Source of the DNA: Paraburkholderia sejongensis
GTDB lineage: Bacteria > Pseudomonadota > Gammaproteobacteria > Burkholderiales > Burkholderiaceae
Assembly (NCBI RefSeq): GCF_020880815.1
Contig: NZ_JAJITD010000003.1
Span: 62,001 to 126,000, forward strand
Direction: 5' to 3'
Length of the DNA: 64,000 nt
In this document: one piece after another, positions 18,317 to 27,024 of the stretch
Layout of the letters: every line of letters begins with the position of its first letter
Numbering within the stretch: position 1 is the first letter of the stretch
The notes under the pieces: generated by a model
Seen by the model: the letters and a program-made list of their open reading frames with translations, nothing else
Databases searched by the model: none
Told to the model about the DNA's origin: nothing
Made by a program: the position numbers and the translations under genes

Positions 18317-19023
18317 CCCCACGCCCGGGCCTGGCCGGCCGCGTGCTCGATTCGCTGCTCGGCGAGAACGGTCTGCTGGCGTTCGTCGCCGGCTACGTCG
18401 ATACGCTCGGCTTCGTCGCGCTGTACGGGCTGTTCACCGCGCACGTGACCGGCAACTTCATCCTGATCGGCTCGGGACTCGCGGGCGCGGGCAGCGGGCT
18501 GTCGATCAAGCTGCTCGCGTTTCCGGCGTTCGTGCTCGGCATCGTCGTCGCGCGGCTGCTCGACGACACAATGCGCGGCCGGCCGGAGGGGACCCGCGCG
18601 GTCGGCCTCTACGCGTTGCAGATCGCGTTGCTGGTCGCGTTCATGCTGACCGGCCTCGCCGCGCTGCCGATTACGGATCCGAATGCGCCGGCAACCATCG
18701 TGTGCGGCTTGCTGGGCGCGGCCGGCATGGGCGTGCAGAACGCCCACGCGCGGCTCGCCACGCGCGGCGTGGCGGCCAATACGGTGATGACCGGCAACGT
18801 CACGCAGGCCGTGATCGATGCATTCGATCTGCTCGCGCCCGGCACCGCGCACACCGATCGCAACGAGGCCGGCGCGCGGCTGGTGCGCACGTTGCCGCCG
18901 GTGCTCGCGTTCGCGCTCGGCGCGGGCGGCGGCGCGCTCGGCTGGCTGAGCGCTTCGTTCTGGGCGTTGACGGTGCCGCTCGTTCTGCTCGCTGTGCTGA
19001 GCTGGCGCGCATCGCGCGCGTAA
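18298..19023 (+). CDS. DUF1275 (YoaK-like) membrane protein
   Basis: A 241-residue protein with about six membrane segments. The family signature FVAGYVDTLGFVALYGLFTAHVTGN is cut here into its key parts: GYVDT at the first helix and AHVTGN after the second. A second block, MGVQNAH, followed by TVMTGNVTQ, matches the internal repeat of the family. YoaK-type proteins are putative transporters without known substrate. Its start lies inside the XapX gene. Confidence 0.88.
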   Translation: MQQPALTPRPGLAGRVLDSLLGENGLLAFVAGYVDTLGFVALYGLFTAHVTGNFILIGSGLAGAGSGLSIKLLAFPAFVLGIVVARLLDDTMRGRPEGTRAVGLYALQIALLVAFMLTGLAALPITDPNAPATIVCGLLGAAGMGVQNAHARLATRGVAANTVMTGNVTQAVIDAFDLLAPGTAHTDRNEAGARLVRTLPPVLAFALGAGGGALGWLSASFWALTVPLVLLAVLSWRASRA

Positions 19024-19071
19024 CCCTCTTTTTCTTTCTCTGGATCTTCCGGGATCCTCAAGGAGTCTGCG

Positions 19072-20007
19072 TTGAACTTCTCTACTTTTAGCCGTTCGCT
19101 GCTCGCCGCGAGCATCGCCGTCGCGCTGTCGCTGCCGGTCACCGGCGCGTTCGCGGACAATGCCGCGTACTCGTACACCCCGCAGCCGGTTCAGGCCCCG
19201 GACGTCTCCGTCGGCGCGCAATACGACACCACGCACGTGTACGTGTCGGGCAACGATATCGACGCGTTCGTGAACAGCTTCGTTGCGACCTTCGGCGGCA
19301 AGGCGTCGCCGCGCGCGGTGTTTACGGTCACGCCGACGCCGAGCAGGACGGCTTCGCAATACGTGCAGACGCCGGTCGGGATGCTGTCGGTATTCGCGTT
19401 CGAAACGCCGGTGCCGTACCCGTTCGGCAACGAGCGCACCGGCTATCTGGTGACCGACATCGACAAGGCGGTGCGCGCTGCGCGCTCGGCGGGCGCCGAC
19501 GTGCTGGTCGAAACGTTCGACGACCCGATCGGCAAGGACGCCGTCATCCAGTGGCCGGGCGGTCTGACGATGCAGCTTTATTGGCACACCAAAGCACCGT
19601 CCTATGCGCCGCTCGAACGGGTGCCGGACAATCGCGTGTACGTGTCGAAGTACGAGGCGAACAATTTCATCAAACGCTTCGTGCGCTTCTCGCACGGCAA
19701 GGTGCTGTCCGACAGCCGCCACGCGGACGGCGCGGAAATCGGCAAGACCGGTGAAGCGATCCGCCGCGTGCGGATCCAGTCGGGCTTCGGCAACATGCTG
19801 GTGTTCGTGACGGACGGCAAGCTGCCTTACCCGTATGGCCGCGAGACCACCGGCTACGAGGTTGCCGATCTCGACGCGACGCTCGCGAAGGCGCAAGCGA
19901 GCGGCGTCAAGGTGCTGGTGGCGCCGGCGCCGAACGTCGAAGGCCGCACCGCGATGGTCGAGTTTCCGGGCGGCTACGTCGCGGAACTGCATCAGCGCGC
20001 GAAGTAA
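19072..20007 (+). CDS. Secreted tandem VOC (glyoxalase-fold) protein
   Basis: A 311-residue protein with a cleavable signal peptide (about 1-28, ending AFADNA). Two glyoxalase/bleomycin-resistance (VOC) modules follow, at about 50-170 and 205-308. Both halves contain the same pattern: a strand with HVYVS or RVYVS, then YPFGNERTGYLVTDID or YPYGRETTGYEVADLD, and a final glycine-rich strand with PGG. The start codon is TTG at 19072, supported by AAGGAG 6 bases upstream and by the signal peptide that begins there. The 5-bp gap to the porin gene suggests cotranscription. A periplasmic small-molecule binding or isomerase role is possible; the substrate is unknown. Confidence 0.8.
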   Translation: MNFSTFSRSLLAASIAVALSLPVTGAFADNAAYSYTPQPVQAPDVSVGAQYDTTHVYVSGNDIDAFVNSFVATFGGKASPRAVFTVTPTPSRTASQYVQTPVGMLSVFAFETPVPYPFGNERTGYLVTDIDKAVRAARSAGADVLVETFDDPIGKDAVIQWPGGLTMQLYWHTKAPSYAPLERVPDNRVYVSKYEANNFIKRFVRFSHGKVLSDSRHADGAEIGKTGEAIRRVRIQSGFGNMLVFVTDGKLPYPYGRETTGYEVADLDATLAKAQASGVKVLVAPAPNVEGRTAMVEFPGGYVAELHQRAK

Positions 20008-20012
20008 CCGGC

Positions 20013-21452
20013 ATGCGTAATTGCATCGCTGGCGCGTTGAGGCGCCGAACGAAGTACGCGCGCGCGGCGCTGGCCGCGCTCGTCGCGATTCAGGCGGGCG
20101 GGGCGTTCGCCGGGAGCGCGGACGATGCCGCCTGCAACGTGAAGCGCCCGGTACCGGGCTTTAACCGCTGGCAGGAAAACTGGGGCGTGCTCGCCAATCC
20201 GTGCGTGCCGCGCAAGCCGCTCGATTCGCTGAAGTACCTGCCGTTATCGAGCGACCCGAGCTGGTATCTGTCGCTCGGCGCGAATCTGCGCGAGCGCTTC
20301 GAGCTGAACAATACGCCGCTGTTCGGTCTGGGCGCCGCGCAACCGGACAGCTGGCTGATCCAGCGCGCGCAAGTCCATGCCGATGCGCGCTTCGGCGAGC
20401 ATGTGCAGGCCTTCGTGCAACTCACAGACGCGCGCCCGTTCGGCAAGGATTCCGTCACGCCGGTCGACAAAAACCCGCTCGATCTCGAACAGGCATTCGT
20501 CGCGTTCGTCTACGGCGTCGGCGGCGGCACCTTCAAGGCGCGGATCGGCCGTCAGCAGATGGCGTTCGACCTGCAACGCTTCGTGTCGGTGCGCGACGGC
20601 CCGAACGTGCGCCAGGGGTTCGACGCGCTCTGGGCCGACTACGAGACCGGCAAATGGCGCTTCATCGGCTACCTGACGCAGCCGGTGCAGAACCGCGACG
20701 CCGAAGTCTTCGACGACGTCTCGAACGGCCATCTGAAGTTCAGCGGCCTGCGGGTGGAGCGCGCGAACACCGGCCCGGGCGATCTGTCCGCGTACTGGTC
20801 GCGCTACCAGCGCGACAACGCGCGCTTTCTCGACGCCGCCGGCAACGAGCGGCGCGATGTGTTCGACGCGCGCTACGCGGGCAAGCAGGCGGCGTTCGAC
20901 TGGGACGTCGAGGCGATGCTGCAGACCGGCAGTATCGGCGCCGCTTCGGTGGACGCGTGGGCGTTCGGCGCGCTCGGCGGCTATACCTTCGCGGCGTTGC
21001 CGGGCACGCCGCGCCTGGGCTTGCAGGTCGACGGCGCATCGGGCGACCGGCACCCCGGCGACGGCCATCTGCAAACGTTCAATCCGCTGTTTCCGAACGG
21101 CTATTACTTCACGCTGGCCGGCTATACGGGCTACACCAACCTGATTCACGTGAAGCCGTCGTTGACCTTCAAGGTCACGCCCAAAGTGACGCTGCTCACC
21201 GCGCTCGGTTTCCAGTGGCGCGACACGACCGCGGACGCGGTCTACGGGCAGGGGATGGCGGCCGTGCCGGGCACCGCGGGCAAGGGCAGCCGCTGGACCG
21301 GGATGTATGCGCAGCTGCGCGCCGACTGGGCGGTGAGCGATAACGTCGCGCTCGCGCTCGAAGCGGTGCATTTCACGGTCGGCGATTCGCTGCGCGCGCT
21401 GGGCGCACGCAATGCCGACTATGTCGGCGTGGAAGCGAAGTTCGGCTGGTGA
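20013..21452 (+). CDS. Outer-membrane alginate-export-type porin
   Basis: A 479-residue protein with an N-terminal signal region (charged, then AALAALVAIQAGGAFA). The body has alternating amphipathic strands, for example LGANLRERFE, LIQRAQVHADARF and FKARIGRQQMAFD, typical of the alginate-export beta-barrel family, and ends in an aromatic residue (KFGW) as outer-membrane barrels do. It probably passes a sugar acid, phenolic or similar solute. It lies 5 bp after the secreted VOC protein gene, suggesting the two act together in the envelope. Confidence 0.85.
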   Translation: MRNCIAGALRRRTKYARAALAALVAIQAGGAFAGSADDAACNVKRPVPGFNRWQENWGVLANPCVPRKPLDSLKYLPLSSDPSWYLSLGANLRERFELNNTPLFGLGAAQPDSWLIQRAQVHADARFGEHVQAFVQLTDARPFGKDSVTPVDKNPLDLEQAFVAFVYGVGGGTFKARIGRQQMAFDLQRFVSVRDGPNVRQGFDALWADYETGKWRFIGYLTQPVQNRDAEVFDDVSNGHLKFSGLRVERANTGPGDLSAYWSRYQRDNARFLDAAGNERRDVFDARYAGKQAAFDWDVEAMLQTGSIGAASVDAWAFGALGGYTFAALPGTPRLGLQVDGASGDRHPGDGHLQTFNPLFPNGYYFTLAGYTGYTNLIHVKPSLTFKVTPKVTLLTALGFQWRDTTADAVYGQGMAAVPGTAGKGSRWTGMYAQLRADWAVSDNVALALEAVHFTVGDSLRALGARNADYVGVEAKFGW

Positions 21453-21518
21453 GCGGGAAAGTCGCGCGGATTGGCGGGCATGCGCCGGGCTTCGGCGCAA
21501 TACGACAGGGGAGAGTTG

Positions 21519-21830
21519 ATGAACATGCTGATGCACGAACTGGAACTCACGCGTTTGCGCGCGGCGGTGCGCGCGAACCTCGACGACGCGAGCGTGTGGC
21601 GCTGGTACGCCGATCTGATGGAGGACGGCCGGGTGCGCTGCACGCGCACGCGCAGCGGCTGGCAGATCACGGTCGACGAGCATTGCACGGTGGAGGACGA
21701 ATCGTTCGATCGCGCGGTGCGGGTCGCCGCGCACCGGTGGCTCGATATTCCGCGCGCGCCGGTCGCGTTGGTCCGTCGCCGCAAACGCTCGGCCAAGCCA
21801 GGTGTCGCGCTGGGGGCGCGGGTCAGTTAG
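21519..21830 (+). CDS. Hypothetical protein
   Basis: A 103-residue protein without a recognisable domain. It is mixed alpha/beta in character, with charged and aromatic residues (VWRWYADLMEDGRVRC) and a basic C-terminus (RRRKRSAKP). The start at 21519 follows GGGGAGAG by 4-5 bases. It sits between the porin and the YeeE pair on the same strand. No signal peptide is visible. Confidence 0.6.
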   Translation: MNMLMHELELTRLRAAVRANLDDASVWRWYADLMEDGRVRCTRTRSGWQITVDEHCTVEDESFDRAVRVAAHRWLDIPRAPVALVRRRKRSAKPGVALGARVS

Positions 21831-21951
21831 GGACCGTGGTCGCGCGCAGGCTCGACTAGTTCGGCGAATTCGCGCACTATCGGATCGGCTGCGGGATCGG
21901 CTGGGGGATCTGCCGCGTCCCGGCCGTTCCATCCCACGCATCGAGGACACC

Positions 21952-22389
21952 ATGATCACGATCGACCTGACTCGCTTCACGCCCGGCCTGTCGCTGACCG
22001 GCGGCTTGCTGATCGGGCTCGCGGCGGCCGTGCTGCTGCTGTTCGCCGGGCGTATCGCCGGTATCAGCGGCATTGTCGGCGGGCTGTTGAGCTTGCCGCG
22101 CCGTGACGTCGACTGGCGGCTCGCGTTCCTGATCGGTCTGCTCGCGGCGCCGGTGCTTGCCGCATGGTTCGGCATGCCGGTTCACGTGGAGATCGACTCG
22201 ACGTGGGGCACGGTGCTCACCGCAGGTTTCCTGGTCGGCCTGGGCACCCGCTACGCGAGCGGCTGTACCAGCGGCCACGGCGTGTGCGGTCTGTCGCGCG
22301 GCTCGATCCGCTCGCTGGCCGCCACCGCGACGTTCATGGCGACCGGCTTCGTGACCGTGTTCGTGCAACGGCATCTGGCCGGAGGCTGA
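21952..22389 (+). CDS. YeeE/YedE-family sulfur-compound transporter, first half
   Basis: A 145-residue membrane protein with four hydrophobic helices. The family motif [16 protein letters not shown] supplies the cysteines thought to handle thiosulfate or persulfide sulfur in YeeE-like transporters. In many Proteobacteria the transporter is split into two genes, as here; the second half begins one base after this stop. The ATG at 21952 has GAGGA 6 bases upstream. Confidence 0.85.
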   Translation: MITIDLTRFTPGLSLTGGLLIGLAAAVLLLFAGRIAGISGIVGGLLSLPRRDVDWRLAFLIGLLAAPVLAAWFGMPVHVEIDSTWGTVLTAGFLVGLGTRYASGCTSGHGVCGLSRGSIRSLAATATFMATGFVTVFVQRHLAGG

Positions 22390-22390
22390 G

Positions 22391-22834
22391 ATGGCGGCTT
22401 TTCTCGTTCCTCTGGTCGCGCTTGTTTCGGGTTTGCTGTTCGGTCTCGGGCTGATGGTTTCCGGTATGGCGAATCCGGCCAAGGTGCTCGACTTTCTCGA
22501 TCTCGCGGGCAACTGGGACCCGTCGCTCGCGTTCGTGATGGCCGGCGCGATCGCGGTCGGCTCGGTGGCCTTTTTTGTGGCCAGACGGCGCACGCGTTCC
22601 TATCTCGGGCTGCCGCTGCAAATTCCGGCCACCACGGCCATCACCACGCGCTTGCTGGCCGGCAGCGCGCTGTTCGGGGTCGGTTGGGGGCTGGCGGGCT
22701 TTTGCCCGGGCCCCGCGCTGGTCGCGCTCGGCGCCGGCTATCCGAAGGGCATCGGCTTCGTCGCGGCGATGGTGGCGGGGATGCTGGTGTTCGAAGTGAT
22801 CGAGCGCGCGCGGGCGGGTACGCGCCGGGCGTAA
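22391..22834 (+). CDS. YeeE/YedE-family (DUF6691) transporter, second half
   Basis: A 147-residue membrane protein with four hydrophobic helices, matching the partner half of split YeeE/YedE transporters ([27 protein letters not shown]). The cysteine in FCPGP is the conserved one. GGAGG of its ribosome binding site overlaps the end of the preceding gene, so translation is coupled and the two products probably form one transport unit in the inner membrane. Confidence 0.85.
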   Translation: MAAFLVPLVALVSGLLFGLGLMVSGMANPAKVLDFLDLAGNWDPSLAFVMAGAIAVGSVAFFVARRRTRSYLGLPLQIPATTAITTRLLAGSALFGVGWGLAGFCPGPALVALGAGYPKGIGFVAAMVAGMLVFEVIERARAGTRRA

Positions 22835-22897
22835 GCCGGAATCGCAGCTCAAGCTCATGCCTTGCATTGCCGGCTCGCGGCGCGTCGCCACGTGAAG

Positions 22898-22950
22898 GCG
22901 CTTGCCGTAGCCGGAGCCGGGCAACCCGCGGGTTGCGGCCGGGCAAGCGC
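22898..22950. terminator. Nested inverted repeat downstream of yeeE pair
   Basis: Outer arms GCGCTTGCC (22898-22906) and GGCAAGCGC (22942-22950) enclose a perfect 16-bp palindrome, GCAACCCGCGGGTTGC (22921-22936). The structure lies 64 bp after the transporter stop. No T-run follows. It may end transcription or be a dispersed palindromic (REP-like) element. Confidence 0.45.
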
Positions 22951-22953
22951 AAG

Positions 22954-22981
22954 ACGCAATACGCAATCCGCAATACGCAAT
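22954..22981. repeat. Four tandem heptamers ACGCAAT
   Basis: Four adjacent 7-bp units are seen: ACGCAAT, ACGCAAT, CCGCAAT, ACGCAAT. This is the only notable content of the 379-bp gap 22835-23213 besides the nested palindrome. It could be a replication-slippage array. No gene with a ribosome binding site was found in the gap. Confidence 0.7.
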
Positions 22982-23213
22982 TACCGCCGTTAGGTGTTAA
23001 CGCCCATCAAACTCGAGCGGCCAACGCCCGTTAAAGCGTTGCAAAGCTCGATCGCAGACCGCTCCCGCTTTTCCGAGGACGCTCACGTCCGCATCCGGGC
23101 CTTTTCCTGGCACCCTGTTTCGATACGGCGGCTACGCCGGCTCTCACGCACTACCCAGTCACGCGTGAAGGCCGCTAGCGTCGATGTGATGCACAGAAAA
23201 GTCGTCCCCGAGA

Positions 23214-25610
23214 ATGAATCAAGCTGGTAGTAACAGTCACGCTGGCTCAGAGCCAGCACGCCACCTGAGCGGAACTGCCGCAATCGCCCTGCTCGCCGTG
23301 GTGGTGATCTACATTGCCATTGGCGCGTCGATCAACGCGACGCTGTCGCATAACGCCGAAGACCTGCGGCTACGCAACGCGCTCGCGGTGACGGTCGATC
23401 TCGAAACGCTGCTCGATCTGCACGTCGCGGCCAACAGCGACTTTCTGCAAGGCGTCGGCGTCGCCGGCTACAGTTCGCGCGGCTGGCCGGTCAGCCGCGC
23501 GGCCGCGGTCGCGCACATCTACGACCGGCTGCAGAGCGGCCTCGCCGAAGTGCGGGGCGCGACGGACAAACTGCGGAGCCTGCGACACCTGAGCACCGTG
23601 TGGCCGGTGCAACTCGATGGCGCGGCGAACAACGTGTCGCTGGCCCATGCCGGCTCCGCGCAGATCGAGCCGGCGCTGCTCGAACAGGCCAACAAGACCC
23701 TCGGCGCGATCATGGTGCAGCTCGCGCAACTGGCCGCGGACGAGCGTCAGCGAATCGCCGACATGCAGTTCGCCGCGCAGGACCAGCTGGTCAGGCAAAA
23801 GATCTGGTTGGCGGTCGCGTCGGCGGCCGGCGTGTTGCTGCTGCTGTTCGCGCTGTTGACGCGGCAACGCGCGCAGCTCGCGAAAGTCGCGTCGACGATC
23901 GTCGCCACCGAGGCGCAGCGGCGCTTCAAGGAATACTTCGAGCGGCACCCGGTCGCGATGCTGATCTTCGACGTCAATACGTTCGAGATCCTGACCGCCA
24001 ATGCCGCCGCGCAGATTCAATACGGCGCGACGTTGCAGCAGTTGCGCGCGACCTCGATCGAGCAGATCCGTCCGAGCGCGGACGTCGACGGTTTCAGGCG
24101 CGACCTGCAAGGCTATCTCGCGTCGGGAAGAACGGGCGGGCTGGGCGGCGTGCGCCGTCACAAACACGCGGACGGCACGGTCTTTTATGCGGACGTCACT
24201 TATCACCTGCTGGATTTCGCGGGCCGCCGCGCGTGCTTCATCACCGCCCACGACGTGACCGAGCACGAAGCGGTGAAGGAGAAGTTGCGGACCCAGGCGT
24301 ACGAAGATGCGCTCACGCATCTGCCGAACCGGCTCGGACTGAAGTCGCGGCTCGCCGATATCGTCGCGAACGCCGCGCACCACGGCACCCGCCTCGCGCT
24401 GGTGTTCATCGACATCGATCAGTTCAAGGAGATCAACGACTCGCTCGGCCACACGGCCGGCGACGAGGTGTTGTGCGAAGTTGCGCGGCGGCTGTCGGAG
24501 TCCGTCGCGCGCGACGAGCTGGTGGTCCGTTACGCGGGCGACGAGTTCGTCGCGGTGCTGCGCGGGCGCGGCGATATCGACAGTTTCGTGGCGGCCGCGA
24601 CGCGGATGAAAGACGCGCTCAATCGCGGCTTGTCGGTCGGCGACAAACTGATCGTCCCGCATGCGAGTGTCGGCATCGCGGTCTATCCCGATCATTCGAG
24701 CGACCCCGACACCTTGCTGAAATACGCGGACGCGGCGATGTACCGGGCCAAGTCGAGGGGCGCCAACAGCATTCAGGTGTTCAGCCAGCAGATCGCGATC
24801 CAGACCAGCCGCCGCGCGCTGCTCGCGCATGCGCTGCGGCGCGCGGTGGCCGGCGAACAGTTCTCGCTCGTGTATCAGCCGCGCGTCGATCCGGTGACGG
24901 GCACGACGCGCGGCTTCGAGGCGCTGCTGCGGTGGCGCGATCCGGAGCAGGGCGACGTCAGTCCCGCGCAGTTCATTCCGCTCGCCGAGGAAACCGGCTT
25001 GATCGTGCAGATCGGCGCGTGGGTGCTCGAGCGTGCGTGCCGGCAGATCGCGATCTGGGCTCGGCAGTATCCGGAGCTGGTGGTGTCGGTGAACGTGTCG
25101 CCGGTGCAGTTCGAGCGTTCCGATCTGCCCGCGCTGGTCGCGAGCGCGTTGCAGCGCACCGGCGTCGGCGCGCGCAATCTCGAACTGGAGGTGACCGAAG
25201 GCGTGCTGATGGCGCCGCGCTCGCTCGGCACGCTGCGAGCGTTGCGCGAGCAGGGCATCTCGATTGCGATCGACGACTTCGGTTCCGGCTATTCGAGTCT
25301 CGCGTATATCCGCAGCTTCATGGCCGACCGCCTGAAGCTGGATATGTCGTTCGTGCGGGGGATCGGCCGCTCGCGCGCGGACGAGGCGATCGTCAAAGCG
25401 GTGCTCGCGCTCGGGCAGACGCTCGGGATGCGGGTGGTCGCCGAAGGCGTCGAAACGCGCGAGCAACTCGACTTCCTCGTCGAGAACGGCTGCGATGAAG
25501 TGCAGGGGTTCTGGTTCGCGCGGCCGGCCGACGCGGCCGCCGCGAGTGCGTATCTGGGCGGCGGGCGGTTGAGATTCGCGGCGGGGCTGGCGGCGTGTGA
25601 GGATGAGTGA
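23214..25610 (+). CDS. Membrane PAS-GGDEF-EAL cyclic-di-GMP enzyme
   Basis: A 798-residue inner-membrane protein. Helices at about 20-40 and 195-215 flank a periplasmic helical sensor region. A PAS domain (about 235-350) precedes a GGDEF domain whose active loop reads AGDEF (441-445), a functional variant. The EAL domain starts at E569 (FEALLRW) and keeps the metal and catalytic residues seen in NVSPVQF, LEVTEG, DDFGSGYSS, LKLD, EGVE and QGFWF, so phosphodiesterase activity is likely. It may have both activities, with the net direction set by the sensor. It is a single gene flanked by gaps. Confidence 0.93.
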   Translation: MNQAGSNSHAGSEPARHLSGTAAIALLAVVVIYIAIGASINATLSHNAEDLRLRNALAVTVDLETLLDLHVAANSDFLQGVGVAGYSSRGWPVSRAAAVAHIYDRLQSGLAEVRGATDKLRSLRHLSTVWPVQLDGAANNVSLAHAGSAQIEPALLEQANKTLGAIMVQLAQLAADERQRIADMQFAAQDQLVRQKIWLAVASAAGVLLLLFALLTRQRAQLAKVASTIVATEAQRRFKEYFERHPVAMLIFDVNTFEILTANAAAQIQYGATLQQLRATSIEQIRPSADVDGFRRDLQGYLASGRTGGLGGVRRHKHADGTVFYADVTYHLLDFAGRRACFITAHDVTEHEAVKEKLRTQAYEDALTHLPNRLGLKSRLADIVANAAHHGTRLALVFIDIDQFKEINDSLGHTAGDEVLCEVARRLSESVARDELVVRYAGDEFVAVLRGRGDIDSFVAAATRMKDALNRGLSVGDKLIVPHASVGIAVYPDHSSDPDTLLKYADAAMYRAKSRGANSIQVFSQQIAIQTSRRALLAHALRRAVAGEQFSLVYQPRVDPVTGTTRGFEALLRWRDPEQGDVSPAQFIPLAEETGLIVQIGAWVLERACRQIAIWARQYPELVVSVNVSPVQFERSDLPALVASALQRTGVGARNLELEVTEGVLMAPRSLGTLRALREQGISIAIDDFGSGYSSLAYIRSFMADRLKLDMSFVRGIGRSRADEAIVKAVLALGQTLGMRVVAEGVETREQLDFLVENGCDEVQGFWFARPADAAAASAYLGGGRLRFAAGLAACEDE

Positions 25611-25716
25611 GGCGGAGTGAGGGCCGCGCGTCGCGACGTCCGCGTGTCGCATGCACGCCTGTTGCGTGGCGTGATCAGGACGCCGCCGTGCTTATTGCCG
25701 TTATGATTCGAGAAAA

Positions 25717-26817
25717 ATGGAGATGAGCGTGACCGATCCGCAAAGCAACAACTTCACCGTCGTAGTGGGCACCTATACACAGTCGATGCCGCACGTCGAA
25801 GGCAAGGGCGAGGGCATCCACCTGCTCAACTTCGATACGGCGAGCGGACAACTCAGTCCGGTCACGGTGCAAGCGGCCGTCAATCCGACCTATCTGGCGG
25901 TATCGGCGGATCGCAGCCGCGTATACGCGGTGCGCGAAGTGACCGCCAAAGTCGGCGCGGGCGTGAGCACTTATGCGCTCGATACCGCGCGCGGCACGTT
26001 GACCCTGCTGCGCGACACGCCGACGCCGGGGAGTTGGCCCTGTCACGTGTCGGTCGACGATAGTTTGCCGCTGCTGCTCGTATCGAACTATCTGAGCGGC
26101 GAAGTGCTGGCGCTGCCGCTGGATGCGCAACGCGTGCCGGCGGGTGCGCCGGCGGTCCTCGCCGGCGCGGGAACCGGCCCGAACGCCGAGCGCCAGGACG
26201 GGCCGCATGCGCACTGCGCACTCGTCAGCCCGGATCGTCGCCACGTTTATATCGCGGACCTCGGCGCCGACCGTGTGACCCGCCACCCGTTGGCCGGCGG
26301 CTCCGGCATGCCGCGTCAGGAGCCCGACCTGGTGTTGCCCGCGGCGCCCGGCGCGGGGCCGCGCCACCTCGCGTTCGGCCCCGCGGGCCGCTGCCTGCTG
26401 GTCAATTACGAACTGTCGTCGACGTTGCGGATGTACCGGCTCGACGCGGACGGCGCGGCGTCGCTCAGCAGCGAAATTTCGAGTCTGCCGACCGGCTTCG
26501 ACGGCGTCAGTTACGCGAGTGCGATACGGCTGCATCCGTCGGGCCGCATCGTCTACGTCGGCAATCGCGGCGATGATTCGGTGTTCGCCGCGCGCGTCGA
26601 CGAACAGGCCGGTACGCTGACGCCGCTCGGCCACTGGCCGGCGGGCGGCGCGGCGCCGCGTGATCTCGCGGTATCGCCGGATGGCCGTTATCTGCTCGCC
26701 GCGTCGCAGAATGACGGCTTCATCCGGGTGTTTTCGATCGATCCGCAAACCGGCGAGCTGGAATTCACCGGCCACGATTACCCGATCCGCAACGCGGTGT
26801 GCGTCCAGTTCGCGTGA
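25717..26817 (+). CDS. Lactonase-family beta-propeller protein
   Basis: A 366-residue protein matching the 6-phosphogluconolactonase/cycloisomerase-2 type lactonase family (seven-bladed propeller). Typical blade sequences are VVVGTYTQS, VNPTYLAVSADRSRVYAVREV, PDRRHVYIADLGADRV, and VSPDGRYLLAASQNDGFI. It probably hydrolyses a sugar lactone in the cytoplasm. No signal peptide is visible. The start at 25717 follows a GA-rich stretch; an in-frame ATG two codons later is possible. Related genes are often called pgl, but the substrate here is unproven. Confidence 0.85.
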   Translation: MEMSVTDPQSNNFTVVVGTYTQSMPHVEGKGEGIHLLNFDTASGQLSPVTVQAAVNPTYLAVSADRSRVYAVREVTAKVGAGVSTYALDTARGTLTLLRDTPTPGSWPCHVSVDDSLPLLLVSNYLSGEVLALPLDAQRVPAGAPAVLAGAGTGPNAERQDGPHAHCALVSPDRRHVYIADLGADRVTRHPLAGGSGMPRQEPDLVLPAAPGAGPRHLAFGPAGRCLLVNYELSSTLRMYRLDADGAASLSSEISSLPTGFDGVSYASAIRLHPSGRIVYVGNRGDDSVFAARVDEQAGTLTPLGHWPAGGAAPRDLAVSPDGRYLLAASQNDGFIRVFSIDPQTGELEFTGHDYPIRNAVCVQFA

Positions 26818-27024
26818 GCGCCATTTCATAAATATTCAGCATCCTTCACGGCAGTCCCGGCTCGACCCGCACGCTCGGTCTGGCCGAACTCGGCCGCGAC
26901 ACGCGAGAGGCGCAGGAGGGGCTGCTGGCCTACCTCGCTGGGCACGATTCGTGCGGCTGTGCTGGGTTGCAGCCGCGCTGCTACTATCGCAGCGCACGCC
27001 CCGCCCATCCGCCATCGATCGAAC

